DNA of 64,000 nt from Mytilus galloprovincialis (taxonomy: Eukaryota > Mollusca > Bivalvia > Mytilida > Mytilidae). The notes below the pieces were generated by a model. That model had not been told where the DNA came from, searched no databases, and saw nothing but the letters and a program-made list of their open reading frames with translations. Made by a program: the position numbers and the translations under genes. How positions within the stretch are numbered: position 1 is the first letter of the stretch; the number at the start of each line of letters is the position of its first letter. The stretch covers positions 64,732,681 to 64,796,680 of the forward strand of contig NC_134848.1 in assembly GCF_965363235.1 (NCBI RefSeq). The letters run 5' to 3'. Positions 32,901 to 44,275 of this stretch are shown piece by piece.

Positions 32901-33739
32901 TCGATTTAATATGACTCACACATTAAGATTGATGTCAAACTTAACCCATGCAGTTGTTGTAGAATGTTATGAATGATCAAACTTTTTACACCGTCAGTAT
33001 ACAATTGCTGTGTTATATTAAAACAGTTGAATTCACAAGGGGGATGACATCTTAATATATATATTGTTTCTCATTTTAAAATATTATCTAAATCACCCCT
33101 CGAAAAAAACCCATGGCATGTCAATATTAATGTTGGATAAAATATAATACTAATTTAACAAAAGGAAGACATTTATAGGTCAAGTTGTGAAATTTTTAAT
33201 GAAACTATCAACATGATCAAACTTTTTTAAGATCTGCAATAAATACCAAATTGTAATACAAAAAAATTGTCTCAAACGCCCAAAAAAGAGAACACCAATG
33301 GCCTCATTTAAACCACAACAATATAACAAGGATAACCGAAACGAGAAGAAGGAAATGTAAAGAAAAGGTTATTAGAAATGTTCATTGACAAATGATTGAT
33401 ACATATTATTAGTGTTGGGAATAATGGACTTAACAAATTTATGTCTTTCATTGATAGCTTGTTTGTGGCTTAAATTGTAAGTTTTGTGTATAAATGTGAA
33501 TTTTAGTGTCAAATTATCCTATTGCACTGGATATTTGATACTGAATGAAATGAGTTAGTTATGCAAATTAACGTTGTCTAACAGAGCCTACGAATTTAGA
33601 TAAGGCCAACAACAATAATAGTTGTTTACAGTTTCCCTAAATGCCCTGTTATATATTGTTTAAAATCTCATACACAACGTTCATCTTGTTTGCAGTTTTT
33701 GGTATTCAATTTATACAACAATGTACAAAGCATGTGTTC
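32901..33739. other. No gene seen
   Basis: AT-rich intergenic sequence without recognisable repeats or exons. Confidence 0.45.
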
Positions 33740-33745
33740 TTTAAT

Positions 33746-34899
33746 GAGGGTGGTAAAGGGTTATTTTCGTGCAACGTGATCGCCGTTTTTTATTTCACGT
33801 TCAACGTGTTTTTACTTTTTTATTTGACGTTCAGTCGTGCAAGACGGGTGCCTCGTTCAACGTGTTCTGCTTATTTAATTTTACGTGCATCGTGATTTTC
33901 AAAGTCTTATTTTGCGTGCTCGGTATTTTCAAATAAAATTCAAACACTTGACAGGGATCGTCAAGAAATACTTTTTAAAAACCGTAAACCAATTATATCA
34001 TAAATTTGTATACTAAATAGGGCAGTCAGGGGTACTACTTGTACAAGTGTATTTTATTTACTTGAAGAAGTAAAAAAAAATATACACATATAAGTAAATT
34101 TGTAGGATACTTATACAAGTGAATTTTATTTACTTGTATAGGTAAAAATAAAATTGGCTTAGTTATGTCCCTTAGACATTAAGAATTTTTTACTTGTATA
34201 AGTAAAAAAATCATCCTTTCTTCTTTTCTTGAATTCTTAAGATTTCTTTGCTCTAATAGAATTTTGAATTGTGTACCCTTTGCAGATGTCTTTACCATGT
34301 TTACTAATCATTTAAGTGTAATTTCATGGACAATGAAAGTCCCATTTGTCTGTTATCTTCTTAACACTGCTCATTTACAAGCCCCAAAGGAGCAATTTTT
34401 GAATGCCTTGCGCAAATATACAAGATCTTTGCTCAATCAGTTTCTTTGATGAATTAATGAGATGAAACATTGAACTTTAATGAAAAAATTTGAGCAAACC
34501 TGGGAAAAATCATTAAAGGCATGATTTTATATCTCAAAACTTGAGGATTTTTGTGGGATTGTAAGAAAAATTTACTTATACAAGTAAATTTTTCAGAAAA
34601 TTAAGGGAAGATTATTCAAACATTATTTATTTACTTATATGTGTATATTTTTTTTCACTTCTTCAAGTAAATAAAATACACTTGTACAAGTAGTACCCCT
34701 GACTGTAGGGAATATCAAGTAAAACAAAGAGTTAATATATACAAGAAGACAGTGATTCAGTCACAAAAGGTTCACATAAAAGTATTTATTTTTCGTGCAA
34801 CCAACGTTCATTACAGAAATTATTTCACGTTCAACGTGAAATAATGTCTTATTTCACGTTTTTTTCGTGCAAGTACCCCCCCCCCCTTTTACCACCCTC
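33746..34899. mobile_element. GAGGG-ended inverted-repeat element with 6-bp duplication, copy 2
   Basis: Left end GAGGGTGGTAAAGGG, right end reverse-complemented GAGGGTGGTAAAAGGGG, flanked by TTTAAT (33740-33745 and 34900-34905). Subterminal repeats of CACGTTCAACGTG occur near both ends (33797, 33857, 34829). A second inverted-repeat element (34023-34705) is inserted in it. Without that insert it is about 466 bp. No coding capacity. Confidence 0.7.
34023..34705. mobile_element. Inverted-repeat element with CAGTCAGGGGTAC ends, 683 bp
   Basis: Long inverted ends of about 75 bp, starting CAGTCAGGGGTACTACTTGT, flanked by the 5-bp repeat TAGGG (34018-34022 and 34706-34710). The ends are rich in TTTACTTGTA/TACAAGTAAA repeats. 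The superfamily is uncertain. The 61-codon open frame at 34264-34449 has no recognised domain. Confidence 0.72.
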
Positions 34900-35084
34900 T
34901 TTAATTATCAAGGAAAACAATTCCAAAAATAAATAGAATCCTACCAAACTACCATGACTTAATACACCATTTGGATTAACATTTGGATTAACATTTGGCT
35001 ATATGAGTAATTTCGAAACACCAAAAACACTGATTTTGAAAAGGGATTTATGAAATTCCTAAACTAATAAAGTGTTTTTTGTGT

Positions 35085-35210
35085 GAGCCAATGTTCCGTG
35101 AGACAGTACTTTGACCTGTAATGGTTTACTTTTATAAATTGTGACATGGGTGGAGAGTTGTCTCATTGGCACTCATACCATATCTTCTTATATCTATTGA
35201 CATATTCTCC
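35085..35210 (-). repeat. Mussel-type dispersed repeat fragment
   Basis: TTGACCTGTAATGGTTTAC, GTGGAGAGTTGTCTCATTGG and CACTCATACCATATCTTCTT are the reverse strand of the common repeat; a close relative lies at 60345-60445. Confidence 0.6.
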
Positions 35211-35454
35211 GGTTCAAGCCAGGGAATTTAAAAAAAAAACGTTGTCTGATTTAATTTAAGTAAAATGAGTGGACAATTTCTATATCATAACAAGATGAGT
35301 ACAAATGAATACTTAACTATTCCTTGAAAGAACAAATGAGATATGCATCAGATTAACATCACAAGCAGGTTAACATTCATTATATAACTTTGGGCTTAAT
35401 ATAAACTTAATATAATCTACTACTTGTAATTTGAACTTTATATTTTCTCTATAG

Positions 35455-35940
35455 TGAGTTCTAGAGCCCCGTCCCTTGATGAATATTGCCCAGTAGCAAT
35501 GTCAACCCTTGCTGCTGTGCATTAGTCATGAGGAGAATCACTATTGGAGTAAAGCTAGTTCTGAAGGATCTCCCCTTGATGACCTTTGCATTCTTGTGAT
35601 GTAAAAGTCCCTCACTGCTGTGCACTGGTCATGAGGAGAACTACTGCAGAATGAGATACTATATTCCCGGTTCTAATTTTACTTTTTTTTACTTTTTTGT
35701 TTCCGTATTAATAAACTTTATATCATATTCTTTTAATATTAAATCGGCCTCATTACACTCAATGCCTCTTACCATAATTATATCCTACATTGCTCATATT
35801 ATCAATTTATTATTTGTGTATTACTTATTGTGTATTTCACTAATGTTTATATAATCATTGTATTATGATGTTTTTGTGTCTTGTCCGACAAGGGCCCATG
35901 ATTGGTATAATAAAATAATGTCTAATAATGTCTAATGTCT
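35455..35940 (+). mobile_element. Probable 5'-truncated LINE, 3' UTR
   Basis: Two diverged copies of a unit of about 110 bp (CCCTTGATGAATATTGCC... / CCCCTTGATGACCTTTGC..., each followed by GCTGCTGTGCA or ACTGCTGTGCAC and GTCATGAGGAGAA), then AT-rich sequence, GACAAGGGCCCATGATTGG, ATAATAAA and a short tandem ATAATGTCTAATAATGTCT tail. This is a typical LINE 3' end with no ORF left. The class is not certain. Confidence 0.45.
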
Positions 35941-36644
35941 ATAAACATGATAAACATCTGTTCTGAAATTACTTTTTAAAATTAGCTTCACTTTCGGACA
36001 ATTCGATATTTGGCTATAATAACTAAGCACGTTACGTTGCTATAGCATCAGCGAGTACTGTTATATACATGATAAAAGCTCGAATTAATGCTTGATCGCA
36101 TAAATGAGAACTTCTGCTTAATAGGTGTCAGTCGATCCCGGTCTGTCTCTCCAGATACTGATATGTTCAATACCAGCAAGTCTACGTTAAATGAGGAGGT
36201 TTTGTTTCTCTCACCATGCTAACAGAAGTCGTTCTTCTGTTGAGAGTCAGAGAGAAGCACAAAGACATATATATATAATATGTAATATAAACGTAATCTT
36301 TTTCCAGACATAGATTTATCATTACCTTAGCCGTATTTGGCAAAATCTTTTGGAATTCAAAACACTCAATCATAACACATTTTTCAGCAAAATTCAATCA
36401 TCAAATGTGACCCTGGCCAAATGCTGGCGACGGTATAATATTGCAAGGGTTATATATTATAAAGAATAGACTATACAAATGGAATAATAGTGCACCTTTT
36501 CAATATAACGTTAAATATGTTAACGAGAAAGTCGTGGATTGTATTGATGGTCGATGACAGTAGTCCTGGTCAATGAAATATAATGATAAAATTAGCATAA
36601 TACGATTGTCATTTGAACTCGTTAAATTTCTTTAAATTTTCAAC
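35941..36644. other. No gene seen; possible 5' region of the next candidate gene
   Basis: AT-rich sequence with no repeat I recognise. It precedes the first candidate coding exon at 36645. Confidence 0.35.
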
Positions 36645-36714
36645 ATGATAAACGGCCCGACATCTGCTTCAATAACCTCGGATTTAAACAGTTATGACGA
36701 TATTCAAATATGTG
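36645..36714 (+). CDS. Candidate gene X, exon 1
   Basis: ATG followed by 23 codons (MINGPTSASITSDLNSYDD... ending QIC plus one base) up to the splice donor GTAAGA (36715). The composition (Ser, Thr, Asp) is unlike the Lys/Phe/Ile frames that AT-rich noise gives here. It ends in phase 1, which fits the candidate exon at 38384. No family is recognised. Evidence is the start codon, reading frame and splice signal only. Confidence 0.4.
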
Positions 36715-37219
36715 GTAAGAATTTATTTTATCTTAAAATTAGCATGTTTGCACATAGGCCGAAATTGCTCTAAAGTCAGGTGATTTTTTTTTTTCGACTA
36801 GTGAGGACCTCAACAAGTCCCCTTAAAAACCACAGATATCAGAGCTAACGAAGCACAGAACTGGCTTACAAAATGGTGATTTCGGGTGTATGGGTGGGCG
36901 GTGGAAAGTGTGTGCTATAGTCCAAGAAATTTAACAGACAGATTGAGAAGCAGTGTACCTACTATTATGAAATGTCTAGATGATTGTTTCTAAATTTTCT
37001 TGACTTGGAACATTTCAAACGATAAAACAAACGGCATACTTAAAAACAAAAAAAAAACAAGTATATAAAAACGAACAACAACCAACGATGGTCTCTGAAT
37101 ATAGGGCGTCTGACATGGACAGGAACACACAGAATATGGCGGGGTAAATCTTACTTGTGTACGCTCAACCAACTCCTCTACCTAACCTTTTTTTGATAGT
37201 GTTACGAAAGAACGACACA

Positions 37220-37440
37220 AATCAGTGGTGGATCTTTATTAAAAAAGGGTTGTTAGTGTTCCCAAACCAAGATAAAGGGAGAGGGTTCCAACTATATGTC
37301 CCCATTCAAATGCATTGATCGTCAAAAAAAGAGAGGTGCAGACCCCCTCCCCCTTTTGAATCCTCTATACACGGAGAAAACCACCGACCATTTATAGGAA
37401 CACTATTAAGATTGGAGACGGACGAACTAACAATGTTACC
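37220..37440 (+). repeat. Dispersed repeat fragments
   Basis: 37220-37370 is a diverged copy of the G-run repeat at 13395 (ATGTCCCCATTCAAATGCA). 37370-37440 (ACGGAGAAAACCACCGACC, AAGATTGGAGACGGACGAAC) is a fragment of a widespread bivalve repeat whose other part is seen at 56105-56215. The 67-codon frame at 37412-37615 starts in it and is not a credible gene. Confidence 0.45.
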
Positions 37441-37981
37441 CCAAAGTTGTCAAGCTGGTGATTACTGTACCCTGGTCACTGTAGATGACCATCCTCTTGA
37501 TGATGACATCATTGTAAAGTTAACTGTGTTATTTATTTTGACGGTTTATATTTTTAGATTTAAAAGTAGAAAGACGATAATGCTGGTCACAATAAAATCT
37601 GTCCAATGTAGATAATTAGTAAGATATATTTTATTAATTAACAAGTGTGGACACAGATGAGTGTGGATAGTATGTTTGGATGTTTGACAGTGTTTTATGA
37701 TTAATGTAGTTCTATGATTTTCCTATATGTGTTATTAACCATGTTAACTATGTTGCACGATGACAACCAACCTGAGCATTAGGAGTGTTGTTTATTTTAT
37801 ATTTAGTTTAGTTTTTATGTTCAAGACGGGCATGGAAGAGACACTAATTGCATTAGTTACTAAATGATTATGATAGAATATGTTCCACATCTTTGATTTT
37901 GGATACATTTTATAGCTAGGAGAGCAACACATAATAGGTTCAATTTTTCGTGATTTTTTTAAATTGAGAGATGATATCTGA

Positions 37982-38262
37982 GAACATGATATAAGGAGAC
38001 TGTAATTCAGTGGTTGTCGTTTGTTTATGTGTTACATATTCGTTTTTTCTTTATTTTTTGTACATAAATAAGCCTGTTATTTTTCTCCTTTGAATTCTTT
38101 TACATTGTCATTTCGAGACCTTTTATAGCTGACTATGCTGTATTAGCTTTGCTCATTGTTGAAGGTTGTGCGGTGACCTGTAATTGTTAATTTCTATGTC
38201 ATTTTGGTCTGTTGTGGAGAATTGTCTCATTGGCAATCATATCACATCTTTTTTTATATGTA
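37982..38262 (-). repeat. Mussel-type dispersed repeat, minus-strand copy
   Basis: Reverse strand of the 13008 copy: GTAATTCAGTGGTTGTCG, GTTTATGTGTTACATATTCG, TTTTATAGCTGACTATGC, TCATTTTGGTCTGTTGTGG and TTGTCTCATTGGCAATCAT in order. It lies in the first intron of candidate gene X. Confidence 0.7.
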
Positions 38263-38383
38263 TTTACTAACTATTTGTATGGTTGTATTTATATATCTTT
38301 GTGGTGGCTTGTCAGTATCATTAGTAAAACACTTTAAAATGTTGAATTGATCCTCAGATTAGAAGACATTTATTGGTTTTTAG

Positions 38384-38428
38384 TAATGACAATGCCTAAC
38401 ATGATGCTTGGGCCTGATGAGCTAGAAA
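38384..38428 (+). CDS. Candidate gene X, exon 2
   Basis: 45 bp between an acceptor (TTATTGGTTTTTAG, ending 38383) and a perfect donor GTAAGT (38429-38434). In phase 1 it reads (V)MTMPNMMLGPDELE plus one base, open throughout and in frame with the candidate exons before and after. A small exon with both consensus signals is unlikely by chance, but the whole model is inference. Confidence 0.4.
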
Positions 38429-39733
38429 GTAAGTTTCTGTGTTGTTTTCTATCAATTCTTTGATAATATCTCCTTCAAAGCTGGTGAAAGCAAAACAAAG
38501 TTTTGACCAATATGAAAATGATATCACCGAAAGAACCTTTGTGAGCATGCTTCAAAGACTCATAACTACTCCAAAGATAATCTGAAAGAATTTCAAGCAT
38601 GTCAAGTGGATATTATAAACATTTACTTAATATGTCCAAATATCTAAAAAGTTATAGTATTCAGTATGAAAATGGTATTGCAAAATTATTCTCTTTTCAT
38701 TTTTTTTGTTAATATGTGGATACAAATATAAGTGATACCAATACGGTATTTGTTGTGGTATGAAAGTGTTACTGTTGTAATTAACATTTACTGTTACAAT
38801 GTAAATTCACACAAAATAAACAAACGAGTGAAAAATGTTGAACATGTTATTAATTACTAATACTAAGACCAATTAACAGAAAACAAGATCGGTAACACAT
38901 GTGTTTTTTTTTTATTTATTGATACTAACTCCCACAATACTGACAATACAAAACTGTATCGACTATTATTAAGGCTGGAAAAGATCTCATTGAACCTATA
39001 GAGATTTCGTATGTAGTTTCTTGGCTTAAGATATTCAGAAACATACCGCTGTGTCGATCGATGTCACCTTGAGATATTTCCATTCATCAAATATCCCATA
39101 ATAGCCTTGCTAAAAACTAGAAATAAAAGCATTTGTATTGACTTACTGCGTTGAAGACCCATTTGTGGCCTTCGACTGCTGTCTGCTCTTTGGTCGGGGC
39201 TGTTGTCTCTTTGACATATTCCCCATACTCATTCTAATTTTTTTTATTCATATCTAGATTCAAACTTGACGTTAAGTTTGCAATATAAGCCGCGCTTTTA
39301 TTATCTGCCAGATATATTGTTATGCCTTTGATATACATGTAACCTGGCACGAGAAAATAACGTGACTTGAAATCAAGAGACGGATGCCTTTGTCATTCAT
39401 TTTGGATAATGAAAAGACCACTAGATCGTCGAGAATATTAACAAAATTATTCATCACGTTTATATATTATTCATGTTGCGATCCCGGAAGTTATTGACGT
39501 GGCCTAGATTATTGCCAGTTTTATGTTTTAGGCTATAGTTAATTATTGCCAGATTATTTATTAAAATATCAATATTTGTGCATGTAGAAATATAACGACA
39601 CTGAACAGCCTTGGACTTTTTTCACTCTATGGTCGGTTGGTTTATACTTCCGTTTTCAATTTGATGTAATAAGTAATAAGAGTCGTACTTAACTATTTTT
39701 TACAAATGTAAGTTTGGAGAAAAAATAAAAACG

Positions 39734-39946
39734 TCATTTAGATACTTCGTCTTCCATCAAGGTGATAAAAGAAATGAAATCATTCATCACGTCCGACCAT
39801 CTCGTTGAATCAAGACTTCCATAAAAATATAGGCACTGCGTGGTCAGTATATTTATACTTAATCTTGCACACATATTCGCGAATGGCAACTCGGTTGGTT
39901 CGACTCGAATAAAAACTCCACAAAAAACAGCATGGTCAAATGCCAT
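39734..39946 (-). CDS. Hypothetical 70-residue ORF
   Basis: Minus-strand frame with balanced composition (starts MAFDHAVFCGVFIRVEPTEL, ends MEDEVSK) and several CpGs, in contrast to AT-rich noise. It faces away from exon 3 of candidate gene X, 436 bp from its first ATG. No domain is recognised; it may be a single exon of a gene or chance. Confidence 0.22.
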   Translation of the reverse strand: MAFDHAVFCGVFIRVEPTELPFANMCARLSINILTTQCLYFYGSLDSTRWSDVMNDFISFITLMEDEVSK

Positions 39947-40374
39947 CCAATGTCTCGCTTCCTCGGGTCTTTAAAAACGCCAACTGAAATATACGGAAAT
40001 GTTCTCGATGTTGGTCATACTATTATACTTTTTGTTTACGACGTCATGAAGAAATCATTTCAGGAATTTGTTATTTAGGTAATGATGTCTGGTATTCAAC
40101 TTTATAAGACTGATTTGACAAAGAACATAATCGTTTGATAATATAATGTATAGCTGAAATTAAGATTAAAGAGATAACAACGTGCCAGAAAAAAATCTAG
40201 CACGTCGACTCAAAAAATATAAGATGCGGTATGCATAAAGACCAAAGGGACAAAAGTGGAAACAAATGAAATCAAAATATTTAAAGTTAAGGTCAAGTAA
40301 CAGTAAATGAACGCCGTCTAGCGGATTCCGCGAAATATTGCGACGTTTTGTACGAATTACGTCCCTTTGACCAG

Positions 40375-40583
40375 ATTTTGCAATGTTAAAATTTCAACCG
40401 GCGACTTTTCAATGGGACAACGGTAAATCTGACGGAAAGTATGTATCTTCTAGGAGAATGAACTTGTTTGCTAAAATTGAAGAAATGCTACAGGATTTTG
40501 AAAATGAATATGAAAACAGTCATGAAGACGACCTTCAAAACGAAAATCAGGTGTTTGAGTTTGGATATCTGCCGACCAGTTAA
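40375..40583 (+). CDS. Candidate gene X, exon 3 (may be the last)
   Basis: Open frame from an acceptor-like CCAG (40371-40374) to a stop at 40581-40583. Joined in phase 1 it reads NFAMLKFQPATFQWDNGKSDG, SSRRMNLFAKIEEMLQDFEN, then an acidic Glu/Asn-rich stretch to FEFGYLPTS. Taken with the two upstream exons this gives 107 residues. AATAAA at 41357-41362 could end the transcript. Alternatively the exon is left through GTATGT (40439) or GTGTTT (40551) to the exon-like segment at 41596-41630. The sequence upstream (40310-40370) is CpG-richer, so this could instead be a first exon starting at the ATG at 40383. Function unknown. Confidence 0.38.
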
Positions 40584-41595
40584 AACAAGTGTGAAAACTG
40601 TTGATCACTGTTGCTCACCACTATTTCTACATAATTGTGATGAGGAAAAACAGTGTGGTCTCGACAGTATATTGAACTCTGACACAAAATAGTACTTTTG
40701 ATGTCATTGTTTACTTAAACTAACCAACAAATATGCAGAAATGAAATTTCTGGTGAAAGGGAAATATATTTAGACCATTTTGAGTCAAAATTCACTTGTC
40801 TATGAGTTTGCGTTAAAAATTCAGGATTAATGCACTACATAGTACACTAATTTAAGAGTTCCAGAAAACAGGGAGTTATTTTGGTAGTACCTGTGTTTTC
40901 AAGATCAGAAATTTCATATAAGACTTTAAACATTGGTTGAAAATTGGCATGTAGAAAGGTGATACATGTACAATTCAGGATATACCTGGTTTCCTTGAAG
41001 TTAAACTTAAGGTAAAATATTTAGATAGCTGTGAAAATTGCAAGATTCGGTTGAACAGATAGGGATTTTTAATTGGTGGTCTGACACCTTTATTTTCGTT
41101 TTCCTCCCAAAATAACACAAACTGAATAATCATAACAAAAGATGACAAATTCGACTATATACCTATATAGAACACAGAGGCATGATGATTAATTCATTGT
41201 AGAAGGAAGAGAAGCGACACACAAAATTAGGTCTTCTCGTTTATAAGTATAGATACTCTAACTTTTCTTTTACAGTACTTTGTATATCCCCATCCCTGTT
41301 TCACTTGAATTATTGTCAGCTTATTCGAATATGAGCATGTTTTCTGGCACGTTTGAAATAAATGCAATTCATCTAATGTTTGAATGTAAATTTACACAAT
41401 CATGTAATTATAAACATTTAGCATGTTTTAAAAACAGGAAGAAATGTTTATAAGTGCAACACACGGTATTTTTTGACAAGAAATCAATTTTTCTTACACT
41501 TTTAAAATTCAAATGAAGTAAAACAAGAAATCAATCTGGTTGACGCAACAATGACAATCTGTTTCACAGAATAATAGTGGTGCATTTCTTTCCAG

Positions 41596-41630
41596 TGGGT
41601 CTCAATCAACACTGATTTACAGAAATCTTG
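41596..41630 (+). CDS. Candidate gene X, possible further exon
   Basis: 35 bp between a strong acceptor (TGCATTTCTTTCCAG, ending 41595) and the donor GTAAGA (41631). It is open in two of three phases: joined to exon 3 at 40551 it reads WVSINTDLQKS, joined at 40439 it reads (N)GSQSTLIYRNL. Which is used, if either, cannot be decided from sequence alone. Confidence 0.3.
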
Positions 41631-41704
41631 GTAAGAATTTAGTCTTAGATGCTTGATTTTTTTATTAGTTGTTATTGGCTTTGAACAAGCTGTCAGTAAC
41701 TGCG

Positions 41705-41770
41705 TGTACTGGCGGATACAGAGGGGGGGGGGGGGGGGGCATGAGGGCGTACGCCCCCCTTTTTGCTTGG
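41705..41770 (+). repeat. G-run short repeat
   Basis: ACTGGCGGATACAGAGG, then a G-run and GAGGGCGTACGCCCCCC; related in style to the GGCGGATCC repeats. Confidence 0.5.
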
Positions 41771-41889
41771 ACTTAGAGTAGACTTCGTAAACTTTGCCAT
41801 TTCCCGTGTATTTAATTTTTATGAGACAATTCTTTTCATATACAGATTTTTTTTCGCCAGTATTTACTGATTATTTCAAAAGTAAAACT

Positions 41890-42118
41890 ACAAAATACTG
41901 AACTCCGAGGAAAGTTCAAAACGGAAAGTCCCTAATCAAATGGCAAATTCAAATGATAAAACACATCAAACGAATGGACAACAACTGTCATATTCCTGAC
42001 TTGGTACAGGCATTTTCAAATGTAGAAAATGATGGATTGAACCTGGTTTTATAGCGCTAAACCTCTCATTTATGAGGCAGTCGCATCACAGTAGAGTGAT
42101 TCGGTATGGTTGAGTTGA
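41890..42118 (+). repeat. Dispersed repeat N (GAACTCCGAGGAAA), plus copy
   Basis: ACTGAACTCCGAGGAAAGTT, ACGAATGGACAACAACTG, TCATATTCCTGACTTGG and TACAGGCATTTTC, through GGTTTTATAGC to GCAGTCGCATCACA. Other copies at 51335-51530 (-) and 51715-51905 (+). A common mussel repeat; class unknown. Confidence 0.65.
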
Positions 42119-44070
42119 CCAGTTCGTCGAAAAAACTTCACTCAGTCATTTTGAAATTCAAATTACAGGAACACATTTGCAATTCTGAGCATGAAAAATC
42201 ATGACACCTTCAAAGCGACAAAGGAGTGAGCAAGAAGTATTGACTTCTATTTCACAATTCAACCAAAAAAAGTTATACTCTATTATAATCTCATGAAAAA
42301 AGTTCCACATTAATATTATTTACCTACGAAATTATGTTTAACCCCAAACGCCCGCGCCTATCTTAAAATAACATAGCTGAATAATTATCCCCAGTCAGTA
42401 TAAGCTCTGGATAGATTTAAAGTGCAAGGTTCGAGCCATTGTTTGAGGAGGCAGTCTGAGATCTGAGAGTCTGGCCGTATTTAGATTGAAAACAATAATC
42501 TTGTCCACTTTTTGGCTAATAGAAACGAAAATTTCCAACAGAATAATATAGCATTAAATGAACATAATGAATAAAAAACGGGCGTATTTTTTTTTCGGGA
42601 CGGGGGTTTGCATGAACTGATATATCGAATACTTTTATCAAGATCAGACTGCAACCTGCCTGCTGGTGTGGCCTTTATGTCTCCATTTGTCGACCGTCAT
42701 TCATAAATTCGTTGTCATTTCAGACTCATTCGTAGCCTTTGGTTAATTTTCAATTGTGTTGGGTAAAACATATCAACCAAACATTTGTATAAAAATTGCT
42801 TGTTTGTCTTTTTTAACTCGTGTCGCTCGTATTGTAAAATTCATCGAATAGCGCGGCGTGTATCTTGTTTACAACAAGAAATCTGTGAGTTTATGCTAAC
42901 TTAACATACAACAAGCGATAATTTTCCATGTCTATTTTTAACTGACAAGTCCCACATCAAATATATCAGTTCATAACTTTTGACCCATACTATAATTTTA
43001 TGAGAGACAATTTATGGGGAGAATACAACATCAAAAATGTCCAACTCTTACACTTAACAGCAACTATTAAATATACATGTCCCACGTCAAGAACCGTTTA
43101 AAAAGTGCATTTTACACTTATTTTATGTTTTTTAGCCAAAAAAAAAAGGTCCCAAAATTTGTTCGCCTCGCTCCGCTCGACGAATTTAAAAAACTTCGCC
43201 CCACTTTGCAAAATCCTGGATCCGCTTGTGTATTCTATATGTAGTATGTCAAAACTGTCCATACAAAAACCCTATATTCACTGGGAAAAGACATCGTGTA
43301 GCAGGAAATAAGCAGAATGGGGTGCAAGTTTGGGACATTAATACTAAACTTAGTCTTGTACAGTAAGACTAGATATCCCCTATTTTGAAAATTATCACAC
43401 CATTCGGAACAATTAAAAATATTTTCAAAGTAGCGAAAAGGAAATGAACCACATAATTAATACTGGTCATAAATTCTCCGCTGCTGTAAGTCAGTCATAT
43501 AGATGACACTAAACTATAATACATTTAAATTTTTAACCTTCTTTACGGTCGGAACAATAATTTAATATTCATACAACAGTTTTTAGACTATAACAAATGA
43601 AAAATAAACAAAAATGATGTTTCACGATCATTAATTCATCGCTACATTTTGTATTCTGACGTGTTTGTTTTTTTTCTAATGGTGTTTTCTTTCACGTCCG
43701 CAATTTTGTTGAAAGTTTCAATGTTAAAAATAGAACACAAATCTTTTTAATAGATACATGTATAAATAGTTTATGGTTTAAAGAGTTATACATGGAATAT
43801 TATCCTAATAAAAGAACATTCAGTGGATCCTTAAAAGAATTTTCTTACTAGTATTGATTCGTATGGTTGTCTCCTCAAAGGAAATTGTTCTATATACATA
43901 TATATATGGGTAAAAATTAACCGAATAAAAAATAAAAATGTACCCTGAAAGTAGCATCTCAAATATAGAATAGAACTGTTCTCAATTCTATTTCACCCAT
44001 AAAACTTGAAGGTCGAGAACGAGATTATATCGATCATCTCTATATCATACTACTACTATATACCTACTAA
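42119..44070. other. Intergenic; no gene seen
   Basis: AT-rich. Around 43135-43225 is a CGCCTCGCTCCGCTCGACGA block typical of mollusc dispersed repeats, ending CAAAATCCTGGATCCGC. No exon found. Confidence 0.45.
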
Positions 44071-44074
44071 AAAA

Positions 44075-44275
44075 ATAAGAGGGGTCCTGATTCCGAAATC
44101 CCGGACTTTAAAAAATGAAATCCAGAGGTCCCGAATTTAAAGTAATTTAAAATAAATCCCGCCATCCCGAAATTCGAAAAAAGAATTCCCGGATCCCGAA
44201 AAGATTAATTCCGAAATCCCGTATTTAAAAATACCCGATCCCGGGGTTCCGATCCCGGTCCTCCCCCTCCCTCAT
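44075..44275. repeat. TCCCGAAAT-rich short repeat
   Basis: The motif TTCCGAAATCCCG and variants (CCCGAATTTAAA, ATCCCGAAATTCG, GATCCCGAAAAG) recurs about eight times in 200 bp, bounded by GAGGGGTCC on the left and CCTCCCCCTCCCTC on the right. It looks like a small inverted-ended element with subterminal repeats. Confidence 0.5.

Noticed and set aside
37412-37615. 67-codon open frame METDELTMLPQSC
   Set aside because: It begins in a fragment of a widespread bivalve repeat (ACGGAGAAAACCACCGACC block), so it is probably repeat-derived.
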